DNA from: Terriglobus roseus
GTDB taxonomy: Bacteria; Acidobacteriota; Terriglobia; Terriglobales; Acidobacteriaceae
Direction of reading: 5' to 3'
Assembly: GCF_900102185.1 (NCBI RefSeq)
Contig: NZ_LT629690.1
Span: 1,178,001 to 1,242,000, forward strand
DNA: 64,000 nt
The notes beneath the pieces are model-generated. The model saw only the letters and a program-made list of their open reading frames with translations. It did not search any database and was not told the origin of the DNA. Both the position numbers and the translations under genes were made by a program. This document shows, piece after piece, positions 55,284-63,796 of the stretch (positions within the stretch are counted from its first letter, which is position 1; every line of letters starts with the position of its first letter).

Positions 55284-56318
55284 CTACTGGATGACGGCTT
55301 GGCTGAAGCGTTCCATCTCTTCCAGTTGCGGGCTGAACTGCAGTAGCAGCAGGTTAACGCCAGCTTCTTCGAACTTTCCTACTTGTTCCTGGACTTGATC
55401 CGGCGTGCCATACAGTTTGGAGCGAAGGCCTCGGTTAGAAACGGAATATTCTTCGATCGACATCTTCTGCTCAAGCTGGGTACCTTGCAGCCACTGCTGA
55501 TAGTTGGCAAATCCGCCCGCGTTGTCGTTGACATTGGTGATCCGGTTCAACTCGTTCTGAACGTCTTGCTCAGAGTCACGGACAAACGCGTATCCAGCTA
55601 GGCCGAATTGCATAGGAGGCAGATCGAAGCGTTCTCGACGTTCGCGCATGTCCGCAATCTTTGCGGCAACGTATTCCGGTGAATCACCGTGCATGACATA
55701 GGCGTCGCATTTCTGTGCGATGAGATTCTTTGCAGCTTCCGATTCGCCACCGGCATAGATGACAGGTCGGGGAGAGCGCACTGGCTTCGGCTGAAGGACT
55801 GTGTCTTCCACCCGGTAATACTTGCCACTGTGGGTGTAGTGATCCTGCGTCCACAGGCTGTTGATCACGTCGAGCCATTCCGAAGTGCGGCCGTAGCGAT
55901 CGTCGTGCTTCTCGAAGTCCACGCCATACATCCGCGCTTCCTGTTCCCACCATGAGGAGACAACGTTCAACGCGAGTCTTCCGTTGCTGATGTTGTCGAT
56001 GTTTGCAGCCTGTTTCGCCAACAGAGCAGGGGAGTGAAATGTGGGACGAACAGCCACCATCAACTCTAACGACTCAGTGATTGCTGCCAAAGCGGCGGCA
56101 GTGGACCAGGCATCGAGGCTCGGTGCTTCTATACCCTTAATGTCGTTGAGGTTCAGCTCCGCAATAAGTGAAAGATCAAAACCGATCTGCTCGCTACGAC
56201 GGGCGAGGCGGCTGACATAGTTCCAGCTTGCCTCCATGCCTTCATCTTCCACATTGCGAAGCCAGCCACCGAAGACGGGCATCCAGTACCCGAAGCGCAT
56301 CGAGTGATTAGACGGCAC
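55284..56318 (-). CDS. LLM-class flavin monooxygenase, SfnG/SsuD-like
   Basis: The 344-residue protein has the bacterial-luciferase fold: FGYWMPVFGGW, ARRSEQIGFDLSLIAE, NISNGRLALNVVSSWWEQEARMYG and KPVRSPRPVIYAGGES. These match FMNH2-dependent dimethylsulfone and alkanesulfonate monooxygenases, which release sulfite from C-S bonds. The GTG at 56318 has GAGG upstream and overlaps the stop of the ATP-grasp gene by 11 bases, so both are coupled. With MetNIQ-type transport nearby a sulfur-scavenging role is likely; the exact substrate is not clear. Confidence 0.85.
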   Translation of the reverse strand: MPSNHSMRFGYWMPVFGGWLRNVEDEGMEASWNYVSRLARRSEQIGFDLSLIAELNLNDIKGIEAPSLDAWSTAAALAAITESLELMVAVRPTFHSPALLAKQAANIDNISNGRLALNVVSSWWEQEARMYGVDFEKHDDRYGRTSEWLDVINSLWTQDHYTHSGKYYRVEDTVLQPKPVRSPRPVIYAGGESEAAKNLIAQKCDAYVMHGDSPEYVAAKIADMRERRERFDLPPMQFGLAGYAFVRDSEQDVQNELNRITNVNDNAGGFANYQQWLQGTQLEQKMSIEEYSVSNRGLRSKLYGTPDQVQEQVGKFEEAGVNLLLLQFSPQLEEMERFSQAVIQ

Positions 56319-57309
56319 GCTTCACCTCTTCGATGAGAAAGTCTGCGAGGTTCTCAACGGGGTTGAAGCCGATCACACGCGGAGCATCCGCAACGAAGTT
56401 TGAGAGAGCATTGACGTCGTAATAGTAGATCTCGCCGTCACGATCGTCGACGATGTATTCAATACCACCCACATCAATGCCCGCAGCCTGCACAATGCGT
56501 TCGATCTTAGCGATCACCTCTGTTGGCGGAGTATAGCCTTCGACCTTCAGGCCTGATTTAGCTGCCTCCAGCACGCAGGCGTTGTTGAGTGCCTCGCCCC
56601 GCGCTGTCTGGCAAATGTCTGCGGGGCACAGGTCGAATGTTTCGCCATTGAGATAGACATGGATGGCATAAAGATACTTGCCTCCGAGTGTCTCAACGCG
56701 CGTGATGTAGCCTCCGCGTGCGGGAACAAATTCCTGTACAAGAGCGACATTGTCGTAGCCCAGATCAATCGCCCCAGTGCGGATACCTTCTTCCAACTCG
56801 GCCTTCGTGTTGAAACGAACGATACCTTTGCCGCTACCGCCAATGTTTGCCTTCACAATGATCGGGAAGCGCAGACCTTCTGAAGCAGCGAGTGCCTGTT
56901 GTGGGGTGTGAATAATTCGCGAGTGGAGATACCGGATACCAAGTGAACGTAGCAGCGAGTGCTGGGCAGCTTTTGAGACCTCATAACGAAACGCCTTCGC
57001 ACCATTGATGACTCGGACGCCGAGCAAGTCCAGATGGTCAAGATAGGCGAGTGTGTGAAACATTCCAGATTCATTCCCGCGGCTCTTTGCTGACGGGCTC
57101 ATACGGTTGAACAGCACTCGGAATGGGACGTCCGCACCAATGTCGTAGAAAGAGTCTGGAATGTAGACTTTGCTAAACGGAAAGCCACGCTTCTCCAACT
57201 CCGTGAAGATCGGATTGAACCACTGCGGATGTTCGTAGAGAAATGCAAGTGGTGCATGCGATGAGAGGTTGGAGGTTTCTTCGAGAGTAGGAGCAGCGAT
57301 AGCAGACAT
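56308..57309 (-). CDS. ATP-grasp ligase (RimK-like)
   Basis: The 333-residue protein has an N-terminal Rossmann-like part (LAFLYEHPQWFNPIFTELEKRG) and an ATP-grasp fold: FPIIVKANIGGSGKGIVRF (ATP-binding loop), VALVQEFVPARGGYITRVE and GGIEYIVDDRDGEIYYYDVNALSNF (Mg ligands). ATP-grasp enzymes activate a carboxylate and join it to an amine or thiol. The ATG at 57309 follows GGAG at 5-6 bases; two upstream in-frame ATGs were rejected. It is translationally coupled to the flavin monooxygenase and divergent from metN. It may make or modify a sulfur-containing peptide or cofactor, which is inference. Confidence 0.83.
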   Translation of the reverse strand: MSAIAAPTLEETSNLSSHAPLAFLYEHPQWFNPIFTELEKRGFPFSKVYIPDSFYDIGADVPFRVLFNRMSPSAKSRGNESGMFHTLAYLDHLDLLGVRVINGAKAFRYEVSKAAQHSLLRSLGIRYLHSRIIHTPQQALAASEGLRFPIIVKANIGGSGKGIVRFNTKAELEEGIRTGAIDLGYDNVALVQEFVPARGGYITRVETLGGKYLYAIHVYLNGETFDLCPADICQTARGEALNNACVLEAAKSGLKVEGYTPPTEVIAKIERIVQAAGIDVGGIEYIVDDRDGEIYYYDVNALSNFVADAPRVIGFNPVENLADFLIEEVKRAV

Positions 57310-57477
57310 GGATTCTCCGGCAAGCAGCGAAAAAGCTTCACTGATAATCATAGCTGGTAATGGCTCCAGAACATGTCTACGCGGTTGACTACAAGGCACG
57401 CTGGCAGTACGGTGAGTTGTAGTGGTGTTTTCGATCCAAATCGTGCGCTGTCGATCCTCGATCCAGTGCTAATTTGA

Positions 57478-57503
57478 GGCTCTCTGGCCGCCGGCCGGGA
57501 GCC
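57478..57503 (+). other. Structured 5' leader of metN, possible cis-regulatory RNA
   Basis: A stable two-part hairpin, GGCTCTC (57478-57484) with GGGAGCC (57497-57503) outside a GGCC-GCC-GGCC inner stem with one bulged T, is flanked by GTGCTAATTTGA before and CTTTGAACACC after it, about 40 bases before the metN ATG. GTG and CAC of the flanks can pair as well. The setting is where methionine or SAM riboswitches occur, but it does not fit a class I can name. Confidence 0.4.
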
Positions 57504-57542
57504 CTTTGAACACCCTCATTCACGACATCCATTAAGAATCCA

Positions 57543-58589
57543 ATGCCCGCAATCAGCCTTGAAGGCGTACGGAAATCCTATTCCTTGGCGCAAGTCGAAT
57601 TTCGCGCTCTCGATGACGTGTCCTTGTCAGTCGAGGCGGGCACTATCCAAGGCATTATCGGCTTCAGTGGATCGGGGAAGACTACCCTACTGCGGTGCAT
57701 TAGTCGGCTCGAGAGAGTCGACGCGGGCCGTGTCGTCGTGGACGGTGCTGATCTCGCACATCTGGATGGCGCCGCCTTACGCATCGCGCGTCGACGATTG
57801 GGCATTGTCTTCCAGCAATATCACCTTTTGCGTTCCCGAACGGTTGCGGAGAATGTGGCATTGCCGCTGGAGCTTGCTGGCATAGGCAGAACCGCCATCG
57901 CGGCTCGCGTTGGAGAGCTATTGGAATGGTTCGGCCTGAACGGAAAACGCGACGCATACCTGTCACAGCTTTCCGGTGGTCAGAGGCAACGCGTGGCAAT
58001 TGCGCGTGCCCTGGCAACGAAACCAGCGGTGTTGCTAAGTGACGAGCCAACGTCAGCACTCGATGCAGAGACTACGGCTTCCGTTCTGGAAACACTGCAG
58101 CGTGTACGGGATGAGATGGGTATCACGATCATCCTGGTGACACACGAACTCAATGCAGTACGGGCCATTTGTGACAAGGTCGCAGTCTTGGACCACGGGC
58201 GTATCGTTGAGCAGGTTTCGGTACCGGACCTGTTTTTGAGGCCGTCCAGTGATGCAGCACGAAGATTGTTGGGGTTGCCAAATTCTCCTGATTACGTGCG
58301 TATGCTGATAGGAGAGAGCAAGCTCCCCGCTGACTCCATTCTGCTTTCGCTGCAACTTGCAGGTGCAAGTGCAGAGTTACCGCTTCTTACGCAGGCCGCG
58401 CGATACTTCGGCATTGACCTTCATGTCGTGCATGGGGAGGTTGGACGCCTCCGCGATGTCCCATATGGAAACCTCATCGTAGTAGCTCGTGGTGAAGCTG
58501 GTCCCATAGCCCGTGCAGTCAAGTTCCTTAGAGAAAACGGTGCAGCTGTCAACCCTCTCGATTCTCATGACGGAGGGAATCGCGCATGA
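57543..58589 (+). CDS. metN: Methionine-type ABC transporter ATPase with NIL domain
   Basis: The 348-residue protein has Walker A GFSGSGKTT (40-48), signature LSGGQ (143-147), Walker B LLSDEP (164-169), H-loop VTHE, and a C-terminal NIL/ACT-like domain (about 270-340) that binds methionine and inhibits transport in E. coli MetN. The stop overlaps the start of the permease/binding-protein fusion as ATGA. It powers uptake of methionine or a related sulfur compound. Divergent from the ATP-grasp gene. Confidence 0.93.
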   Translation: MPAISLEGVRKSYSLAQVEFRALDDVSLSVEAGTIQGIIGFSGSGKTTLLRCISRLERVDAGRVVVDGADLAHLDGAALRIARRRLGIVFQQYHLLRSRTVAENVALPLELAGIGRTAIAARVGELLEWFGLNGKRDAYLSQLSGGQRQRVAIARALATKPAVLLSDEPTSALDAETTASVLETLQRVRDEMGITIILVTHELNAVRAICDKVAVLDHGRIVEQVSVPDLFLRPSSDAARRLLGLPNSPDYVRMLIGESKLPADSILLSLQLAGASAELPLLTQAARYFGIDLHVVHGEVGRLRDVPYGNLIVVARGEAGPIARAVKFLRENGAAVNPLDSHDGGNRA

Positions 58590-60070
58590 AGAATCTGCTC
58601 GCACTCTTGTGGGAACCGACGCTGCAAACGCTCTACATGGTGGGAATCGCCGTGTTGCTGAGTGGTGTGGGAGGATTGTTCCTTGGCATCGCTCTGGTCA
58701 CTACGGCGCCAGGACGAATCCTCCAGGCACCGTGGTTATATCGAGTTTTAAATGTTGTGACTAACGTGGGCAGAAGCGTTCCATTCATCATCCTGCTTGT
58801 TGCGATCTTGCCGTTCACGCGTTGGTTAATCGGAACTGCAATCGGAACGTCCGCGGCGATTGTGCCGTTGGTCGTCGGCGCCATTCCATATGTCGCAAGA
58901 TTAGTCGAATCGTCCCTGCTGGAGGTCGACTATGGTGTGATCGAAGCCGTGTTGACGATGGGCGCAACACCCTGGCAGGTGATTCGTAAGACTTACCTTC
59001 CGGAAGCCGTTCCGGCGCTCATACGTTCTATGACTATCGTCACAATCACCCTGATCAGTTACTCCGCGATGGCTGGTGCGATAGGCGGTGGAGGACTTGG
59101 TGATCTGGCCATTCGTTATGGATATCAAGGGTTCCGCGCGGATGTAATGCTCGCGACTGTAATTGTGCTGGTCCTCCTGATCCAGACGGTTCAGTTCGTA
59201 GGAGATAGTGCTGCGCGTCATTTCCAGCACACCGAACCGTCAGCTAGAAAGAAATCAATCAAGCAAGGGCTACCCGCGATTGTCGGTTCTGCAGTGTTGC
59301 TCTTGGGAGCAGCTGGTGGTCTCTTCCATTCGCAGCGACCTCAGGGGAGCAATAGACCTCTCCGTGTCGGCGTAAATCCCGTGCCGCACGGAGAAATCTT
59401 GCAGGCCGCGTTGCCACTGCTGAAACGGCAAGGCCTTGATGTAGAGATTGTTTCGTTTAATGACTACGTCCAGCCCAATCTCGCCTTGGTGTCCGGGGAC
59501 ATCGATGCGAACTACTTCCAACATGTCCCGTTTATGGAGAACTTCAACCACGCGCGCAACGCACATGTCGTCTCGGTAGGGAAAATCCATATTGAGCCTT
59601 TGGGAATTTATGCAGGCCGCTCGAGGTCTCTGAACGCGCTCCCGGAACACGCGATCATCACGGTTCCAAATGACCCGGCAAACTCGGGACGCGCGCTGTT
59701 ACTACTGCAGGCTGCAGATTTGCTTCAACTACGTACCGGATCCGCTGTGGGAGCGACAGTACAGGACATATCCCAGAACCCGAAGCACGTGCAAATCCGG
59801 CTTCTGGAAGCTGCCCAGCTACCCCGCTCGTTGCAGGACGCCAACGTAGCTGTGATCAACATGAATTATGCGTTGGCTGCGGAGCTTGATCCAACGAAAG
59901 ACGCTCTTCTTCTAGAAGGCTCTGCTTCCCCGTATGCGAACGTTGTTTCATCACTTGCGGATCGCACAAATGATCCCCGTATCCGGTTGTTGGTGAAGAC
60001 ATTGCAATCTCCTGAAATGCAAGCATTTATCCGAGACCACTACCGCGGAGCGGTGCTTCCAGTGCAATGA
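58586..60070 (+). CDS. Fusion of MetI permease and MetQ/NlpA substrate-binding protein
   Basis: The 494-residue protein joins two usually separate subunits. Residues 1-210 are a MetI-type permease with five helices and the EAA loop EAVLTMGATPWQVIRKTYLPE (about 120-140). Residues about 227-246 form an extra hydrophobic helix that would carry the chain to the periplasmic face, and residues 258-494 are an NlpA/MetQ binding domain (VGVNPVPHGEIL, DYVQPNLALVSGDIDANYFQH). The binding protein is thus tethered to its own permease. No lipobox is present. The four-base overlap with metN shows cotranslation. Confidence 0.92.
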   Translation: MKNLLALLWEPTLQTLYMVGIAVLLSGVGGLFLGIALVTTAPGRILQAPWLYRVLNVVTNVGRSVPFIILLVAILPFTRWLIGTAIGTSAAIVPLVVGAIPYVARLVESSLLEVDYGVIEAVLTMGATPWQVIRKTYLPEAVPALIRSMTIVTITLISYSAMAGAIGGGGLGDLAIRYGYQGFRADVMLATVIVLVLLIQTVQFVGDSAARHFQHTEPSARKKSIKQGLPAIVGSAVLLLGAAGGLFHSQRPQGSNRPLRVGVNPVPHGEILQAALPLLKRQGLDVEIVSFNDYVQPNLALVSGDIDANYFQHVPFMENFNHARNAHVVSVGKIHIEPLGIYAGRSRSLNALPEHAIITVPNDPANSGRALLLLQAADLLQLRTGSAVGATVQDISQNPKHVQIRLLEAAQLPRSLQDANVAVINMNYALAAELDPTKDALLLEGSASPYANVVSSLADRTNDPRIRLLVKTLQSPEMQAFIRDHYRGAVLPVQ

Positions 60071-60397
60071 CAGGAAATGAGCGTAACCGACACCAGATAA
60101 AAGAAATAACGGTGTTGAAGTGATTTGTGACTATTCCTCCTAAAAGAGGCTTTCTACGCCTGGCTGGACGCGAGTCAAATGGACCAACAGTGATGTTTCA
60201 GGCGAATTGACGGATTGTCGACCGGTGAACACCGAATCGGTGTTGGCGGAAGGCGACGGAACAGCGTTCAGGTGTTCGGTTGAATCCGCATGGAGGAGAT
60301 CTGAGACTATTGTCCAGAAACGCTCGGATGCAGCCGGTAAGCTAGCTGTTAAGCGAAGGATTGTAGGGACTACTCGTTTGGTGATCTAAGTTCTAAA
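60071..60397. other. Non-coding stretch after the metIQ fusion
   Basis: No supported gene. A short frame at 60207-60389 has no recognisable domain or ribosome-binding site. Confidence 0.5.
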
Positions 60398-60419
60398 TTT
60401 CCAGTTTCCAATTTGGAAA
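60398..60419. promoter_or_regulatory. Palindromic operator candidate of the antitoxin-like gene
   Basis: TTTCCAA-T-TTGGAAA (60405-60419) is a perfect palindrome, preceded by another TTTCCA half-site at 60398-60403. It lies about 25-45 bases before the start of the helix-turn-helix gene, as expected for toxin-antitoxin autoregulation. Confidence 0.45.
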
Positions 60420-60463
60420 TCGGAGAGTAGCATTTTCATACGCAAGGCCAAGACATCGCGATT

Positions 60464-60949
60464 TTGTTGAAACTGGTGCTGGCCAAAGGAAAACCCACGC
60501 TTTCCAAAGACCTCGCGCGCGAACTTTTTCTTTCTCCTTCCGAAGTGTCCAAATCGCTTCAGAGGAGCAGGGAAGCCGGGTTGCTCCACACAGACGACCG
60601 GGCCAAGCGAGTGAATCGCCCCGCTCTCTTGGAATTGCTGCTCCATGGCTTTAAGTATGTCTTTCCCGCACAGAAGGGGGGACTGACGCGTGGCATACCC
60701 ACCGGCACCTCTGTCGAGCCACTCAGTGCGGCATTTCCCCCGTCAAGTGAACTTCCTGCAGTTTGGCCTTACGCGTACGGGACAGTACGAGGTCTCTCTC
60801 TAAGCCCTCTGTATAAGGGAGCCCCTCAAGCGGCCTTGCTGGACAAAGATCTTTACTCCCTCTTAGCGCTGTGCGACGCCATACGAGATGGCCGCGCACG
60901 AGAGAGGAATCTGGCGGGCTCTATGCTGAAGGAAGCTCTGAGCGCATGA
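60464..60949 (+). CDS. Winged-helix antitoxin-like regulator
   Basis: The protein of about 161 residues has an N-terminal winged helix (TLSKDLARELFLSPSEVSKSLQ, RSREAGLL) and a C-terminal part with YVFPAQKGGLTRGIPT, a pattern of regulators found beside AbiEii-type nucleotidyltransferases. The conserved frame extends upstream through QGQDIAILLK to an ACG at 60440 where an ATG would be expected, preceded by a TAG. A TTG at 60464 may serve as start, or the gene has lost its start. It overlaps the truncated toxin gene by four bases (ATGA). Confidence 0.65.
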   Translation: MLKLVLAKGKPTLSKDLARELFLSPSEVSKSLQRSREAGLLHTDDRAKRVNRPALLELLLHGFKYVFPAQKGGLTRGIPTGTSVEPLSAAFPPSSELPAVWPYAYGTVRGLSLSPLYKGAPQAALLDKDLYSLLALCDAIRDGRARERNLAGSMLKEALSA

Positions 60950-61107
60950 GCGACGATCCCAACCTGCCGCTGCTGCAAGAGGCTGCGGCTAAGCTCAAGC
61001 CATTCCTTGGTGAAGTCGTGTTCGTGGGAGGAGCCACGCTCGGTCTCTTCGATCGCCCTACATGTTCGACAGAAAGTGGACTGACGAACGCTCAAACCGG
61101 CTGTTAG
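60946..61107 (+). pseudogene. Truncated nucleotidyltransferase-type toxin gene
   Basis: The 53-residue frame starts at the ATG coupled to the antitoxin-like gene. The first 36 residues (LLQEAAAKLKPFLGEVVFVGGATLGLF) match the N-terminus of AbiEii-like nucleotidyltransferases including the start of the GG-AT-(L/A) active-site strand. The sequence then becomes unrelated and stops, and the rest of the domain is not found downstream. The toxin is therefore inactivated. Confidence 0.6.
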
Positions 61108-61609
61108 TCCTATTCTTCGACGACGGGCAGCACTTAACGGAAATTTTAAAACGTTCGTTGCGAAACCGAGCTTGGCACTCCTCTCATTCTCCACACCAGT
61201 GATAAAGCATTGGATGCCGAAAGATGTCTCGAATAACTTGCTTGTGCCGCTTCGTAATAGAAATGTCGTATCTGCGGTTAATTGGCTCGCTCTTACCGTG
61301 AATCTCACCGTCTTGGCATCAAACCGTAGGAGTCTGACACAGAATAGAGCGAAGCCGACGGCCACAGCACACTAACGTGCAGCGGGGTGAACCACTATGG
61401 CCGTCATGATGCAGGGGTCTTATTGGGATGCGATGACAAGTCAGAATTCATGGCTCCCCTCGCGGCTACTCCGTTTACGTCCCAGTCAACGACTAGATCC
61501 CATGACATCTTCTCGTCCGAGTTTATTGAACGGCCAATTCTGGCATCGTCCTGCAACCTGCTCTTGACCCATTCAAGCAAGGGCTTCTGTTCTTCGAAAG
61601 TTGGCCACC
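61108..61609. other. Non-coding stretch before the Mn-catalase gene
   Basis: No supported gene on either strand in 502 bases. It may hold the scar of the deletion that removed the rest of the toxin gene. Confidence 0.5.
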
Positions 61610-62518
61610 ATGTATCACCACATTAAGAAAATGATGTTCACGGTAAACGTCGGAACTCCGGACGTGAGATTTGGCAACATGCTCTTGGAGCAATTCGGTG
61701 GCGCGAACGGCGAACTCGCCGCAGCCATGCAGTACACAATCCAAGGTTGGAATTGTGTTGATGACTTGGCCCGTCGCGACCTTCTACTCGACATCGGAAC
61801 TGAAGAGTTGAGCCACTTGGAAGTCGTCGGTGCTCTGATTCGTATGCATTTGAAGCCGATGAAGGAGAACCGCGAAGCCGCTGAAGCTGATCCTCTGATT
61901 TGTATTGCTGGAGGTGGTGGGGTGGATCTTCGCAATTCGATGGGCAATGCCTGGACATCGGATTATCTGAAGATAACCGGAGAACTCGACGTAGACCTGC
62001 GCAGCAATATTGCAGCCGAAGCGAGGGCAAAAATCGTGTACGAACGGCTTATCAACTACACCGACGATCCCGGCTCAATCGACACCCTCCAGTTCCTGAT
62101 GACGCGCGAGATCACGCACATGAAAGCCTTCTCCGCAGCGCTGGAGTCTCTTGAGAAATCTCCTTTCTCGATTGGACGGCTCGCGGTTACTCCAGGCATC
62201 GTCGACCAATACTTCAATGCTTCGACGGGAGAAGGGAATGAAGGTGAGATCGATATACGCGGCCCTTGGCAGACTTCCTTTGGTTTAAAACCAGTCGAGT
62301 CAGAGATGGTTGGCGGCGCTGGATTATCGGTCAAAGATATCAACGGTGTCGCGGGTGCAGAAGGCAGGGGAAAGCAGGACAGCGGGATCAAGGCTTCTAC
62401 GGCTACCGCTGTTGTCAGCGTAGATCCTAAGCCGATTCCAGGTAAACACGCGGCTCAGAGTGGCAAACAGGCAACTCTCAAAGGCGAGAATGGCAAGCGG
62501 AAAAAAACGTCAAAGTAA
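61610..62518 (+). CDS. Manganese catalase
   Basis: The 302-residue protein is a dimanganese catalase with a ferritin-like four-helix core. Metal ligands align with the family: E35 (NGELAAAMQY), E66 and H69 (GTEELSHLEVV), E137 (AAEARAKIVYERL) and H170 (REITHMKAF). It splits H2O2 without heme. The C-terminal 60 residues are Lys/Gly/Ala rich and end in KKTSK, an unusual basic tail. The ATG at 61610 is used because homologues start MY/FHH-(V/I)-KK; the ribosome-binding site is weak. Confidence 0.92.
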   Translation: MYHHIKKMMFTVNVGTPDVRFGNMLLEQFGGANGELAAAMQYTIQGWNCVDDLARRDLLLDIGTEELSHLEVVGALIRMHLKPMKENREAAEADPLICIAGGGGVDLRNSMGNAWTSDYLKITGELDVDLRSNIAAEARAKIVYERLINYTDDPGSIDTLQFLMTREITHMKAFSAALESLEKSPFSIGRLAVTPGIVDQYFNASTGEGNEGEIDIRGPWQTSFGLKPVESEMVGGAGLSVKDINGVAGAEGRGKQDSGIKASTATAVVSVDPKPIPGKHAAQSGKQATLKGENGKRKKTSK

Positions 62519-62876
62519 TACTCGTTGATCGATCAGTCCGAAAGTATCGATGAATCAATGATTTCGAAAGGATCAAGTCATGGTCATCGTAGTTTCCGCA
62601 CTCGGCACTTTGTCATTTTGCCCATGAAAGAAGGATATCGACGCAGGCCTTATCAAATCGATGGAGTGCACAAAACCGTGCCGATTCCGCCCGCACTGAG
62701 CACACTGAGTTGATCGATGGAATCGGCTTATTTGTCGCCGCGGTTCGTCGTAAACCGGCTTAGATCTACTCGCCATGTAAAGATGTCCACCACGTGAATG
62801 CTATCTCTTACTCGGAGCTGGGGCGTACGGTCGCCGAGTGCGTTATGGCATCGAAGACGTAAGAGGTACCAACTGA
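62519..62876. other. Non-coding stretch with a long-looped inverted repeat
   Basis: No supported gene. GCCGATTCC (62680-62688) and GGAATCGGC (62719-62727) form a 9-bp inverted repeat with a 30-base loop. A short frame at 62525-62713 has no recognisable domain. Confidence 0.5.
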
Positions 62877-63266
62877 ATGCGAATCACACGTAATGCAACA
62901 ATCTTCGCAATGAGCATAATCGCTGCTGCGGGATTTGCCCAAACATCGGGCACCATCAAAGGCACTGCGCAGGGCGCGGGTTCCAACACCTCGCAAACCG
63001 ACCAGTCGAAGGTTGGCGGCTCCCAGCATCGCAAACAGTCGAAGTCCAAGATACCTGATCAATCGGGTACGAACGGATCGATGTCAGGCAGTAGTGCCAC
63101 ACCGAAAGACGATATGGTTCCCCAGCGCAGCAACGGCGACTCTACGAATGGGAGCACCTCGCCAACCACATTGCCTAGCGGCAGTACTAGTCCTGAGGGA
63201 AGCGCGGCGCCCAACACAAGCGCACCGAACGGCAGCACACCGAACGGATCGACGACACCTCGGTAG
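62877..63266 (+). CDS. Low-complexity Ser/Thr/Asn/Pro-rich secreted protein
   Basis: The 129-residue protein has a signal peptide (NATIFAMSIIAAAGFAQ) and a mature part that is almost wholly disordered, with repeats of NGST, PSGST and APNGST. Similar short proteins are frequent in Acidobacteriota; function is unknown. It is followed at once by a strong terminator, which supports its being transcribed. Confidence 0.65.
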   Translation: MRITRNATIFAMSIIAAAGFAQTSGTIKGTAQGAGSNTSQTDQSKVGGSQHRKQSKSKIPDQSGTNGSMSGSSATPKDDMVPQRSNGDSTNGSTSPTTLPSGSTSPEGSAAPNTSAPNGSTPNGSTTPR

Positions 63267-63286
63267 GCCACCAGCTTGCACGGATC

Positions 63287-63314
63287 GGGGGCCGGGCGAA
63301 TAGCCCGGCCCCCC
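63287..63314 (+). terminator. Strong GC-rich terminator
   Basis: GGGGGCCGGGC (63287-63297), loop GAATA, GCCCGGCCCCC (63303-63313), then CCGTCTTTTC. A perfect 11-bp stem with a T-run. Confidence 0.9.
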
Positions 63315-63796
63315 GTCTTTTCATGTTATGTGCGCTCTGCCTGAATCACGATCCAGGACGTTCCTATGAACGCAGTTCAAACGCAGGTTCTCGGAAACAA
63401 GATTGTGAGAAAAGAAAGTACTGAGAGATGACTCAAGCGGAAGCAGCAACTCGATCACTTGCCAGACGCATCAAGAGGGGATGAGCTGAGTTCTCGTGCT
63501 AGGCAGATGCGTGGTGTCGATGCTGGGCAGTGTAAGGCCGTAGGGATCGAAGCGCACGACCAATGCCTTGTCTTGACGTAGGCGAAGGTTGCGCCACCGG
63601 GCTCCAATGTCACTGATTGCTGAGTTCCCGTACCCGATCACTCACGAATAGCAGTGAGCGATTGATCGTTCTCTCAAGGAGCGCGATCGTTTTCGAGGGA
63701 AACCTTGATCGTTCAACAGTGCATCAAACTTCTGCCGCGGGCGCCGATGAAACCTCTTGCGAGTCGATAGAGATCGCCCTTCCCCAGGAAATTGAT
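63315..63796. other. Non-coding region upstream of the edge gene
   Basis: No supported gene in 482 bases; presumably promoter region of the transglutaminase-like gene. Confidence 0.5.

Noticed and set aside
57460-57542. Known SAM riboswitch classes (SAM-I, SAM-II)
   Set aside because: The conserved core sequences of these classes are not present; only a generic structured leader can be claimed.
60207-60389. 60-codon plus-strand frame
   Set aside because: No ribosome-binding site, no recognisable domain and position in a degraded region.
62525-62713. 62-codon plus-strand frame after the Mn-catalase
   Set aside because: No family features and irregular composition; treated as non-coding.
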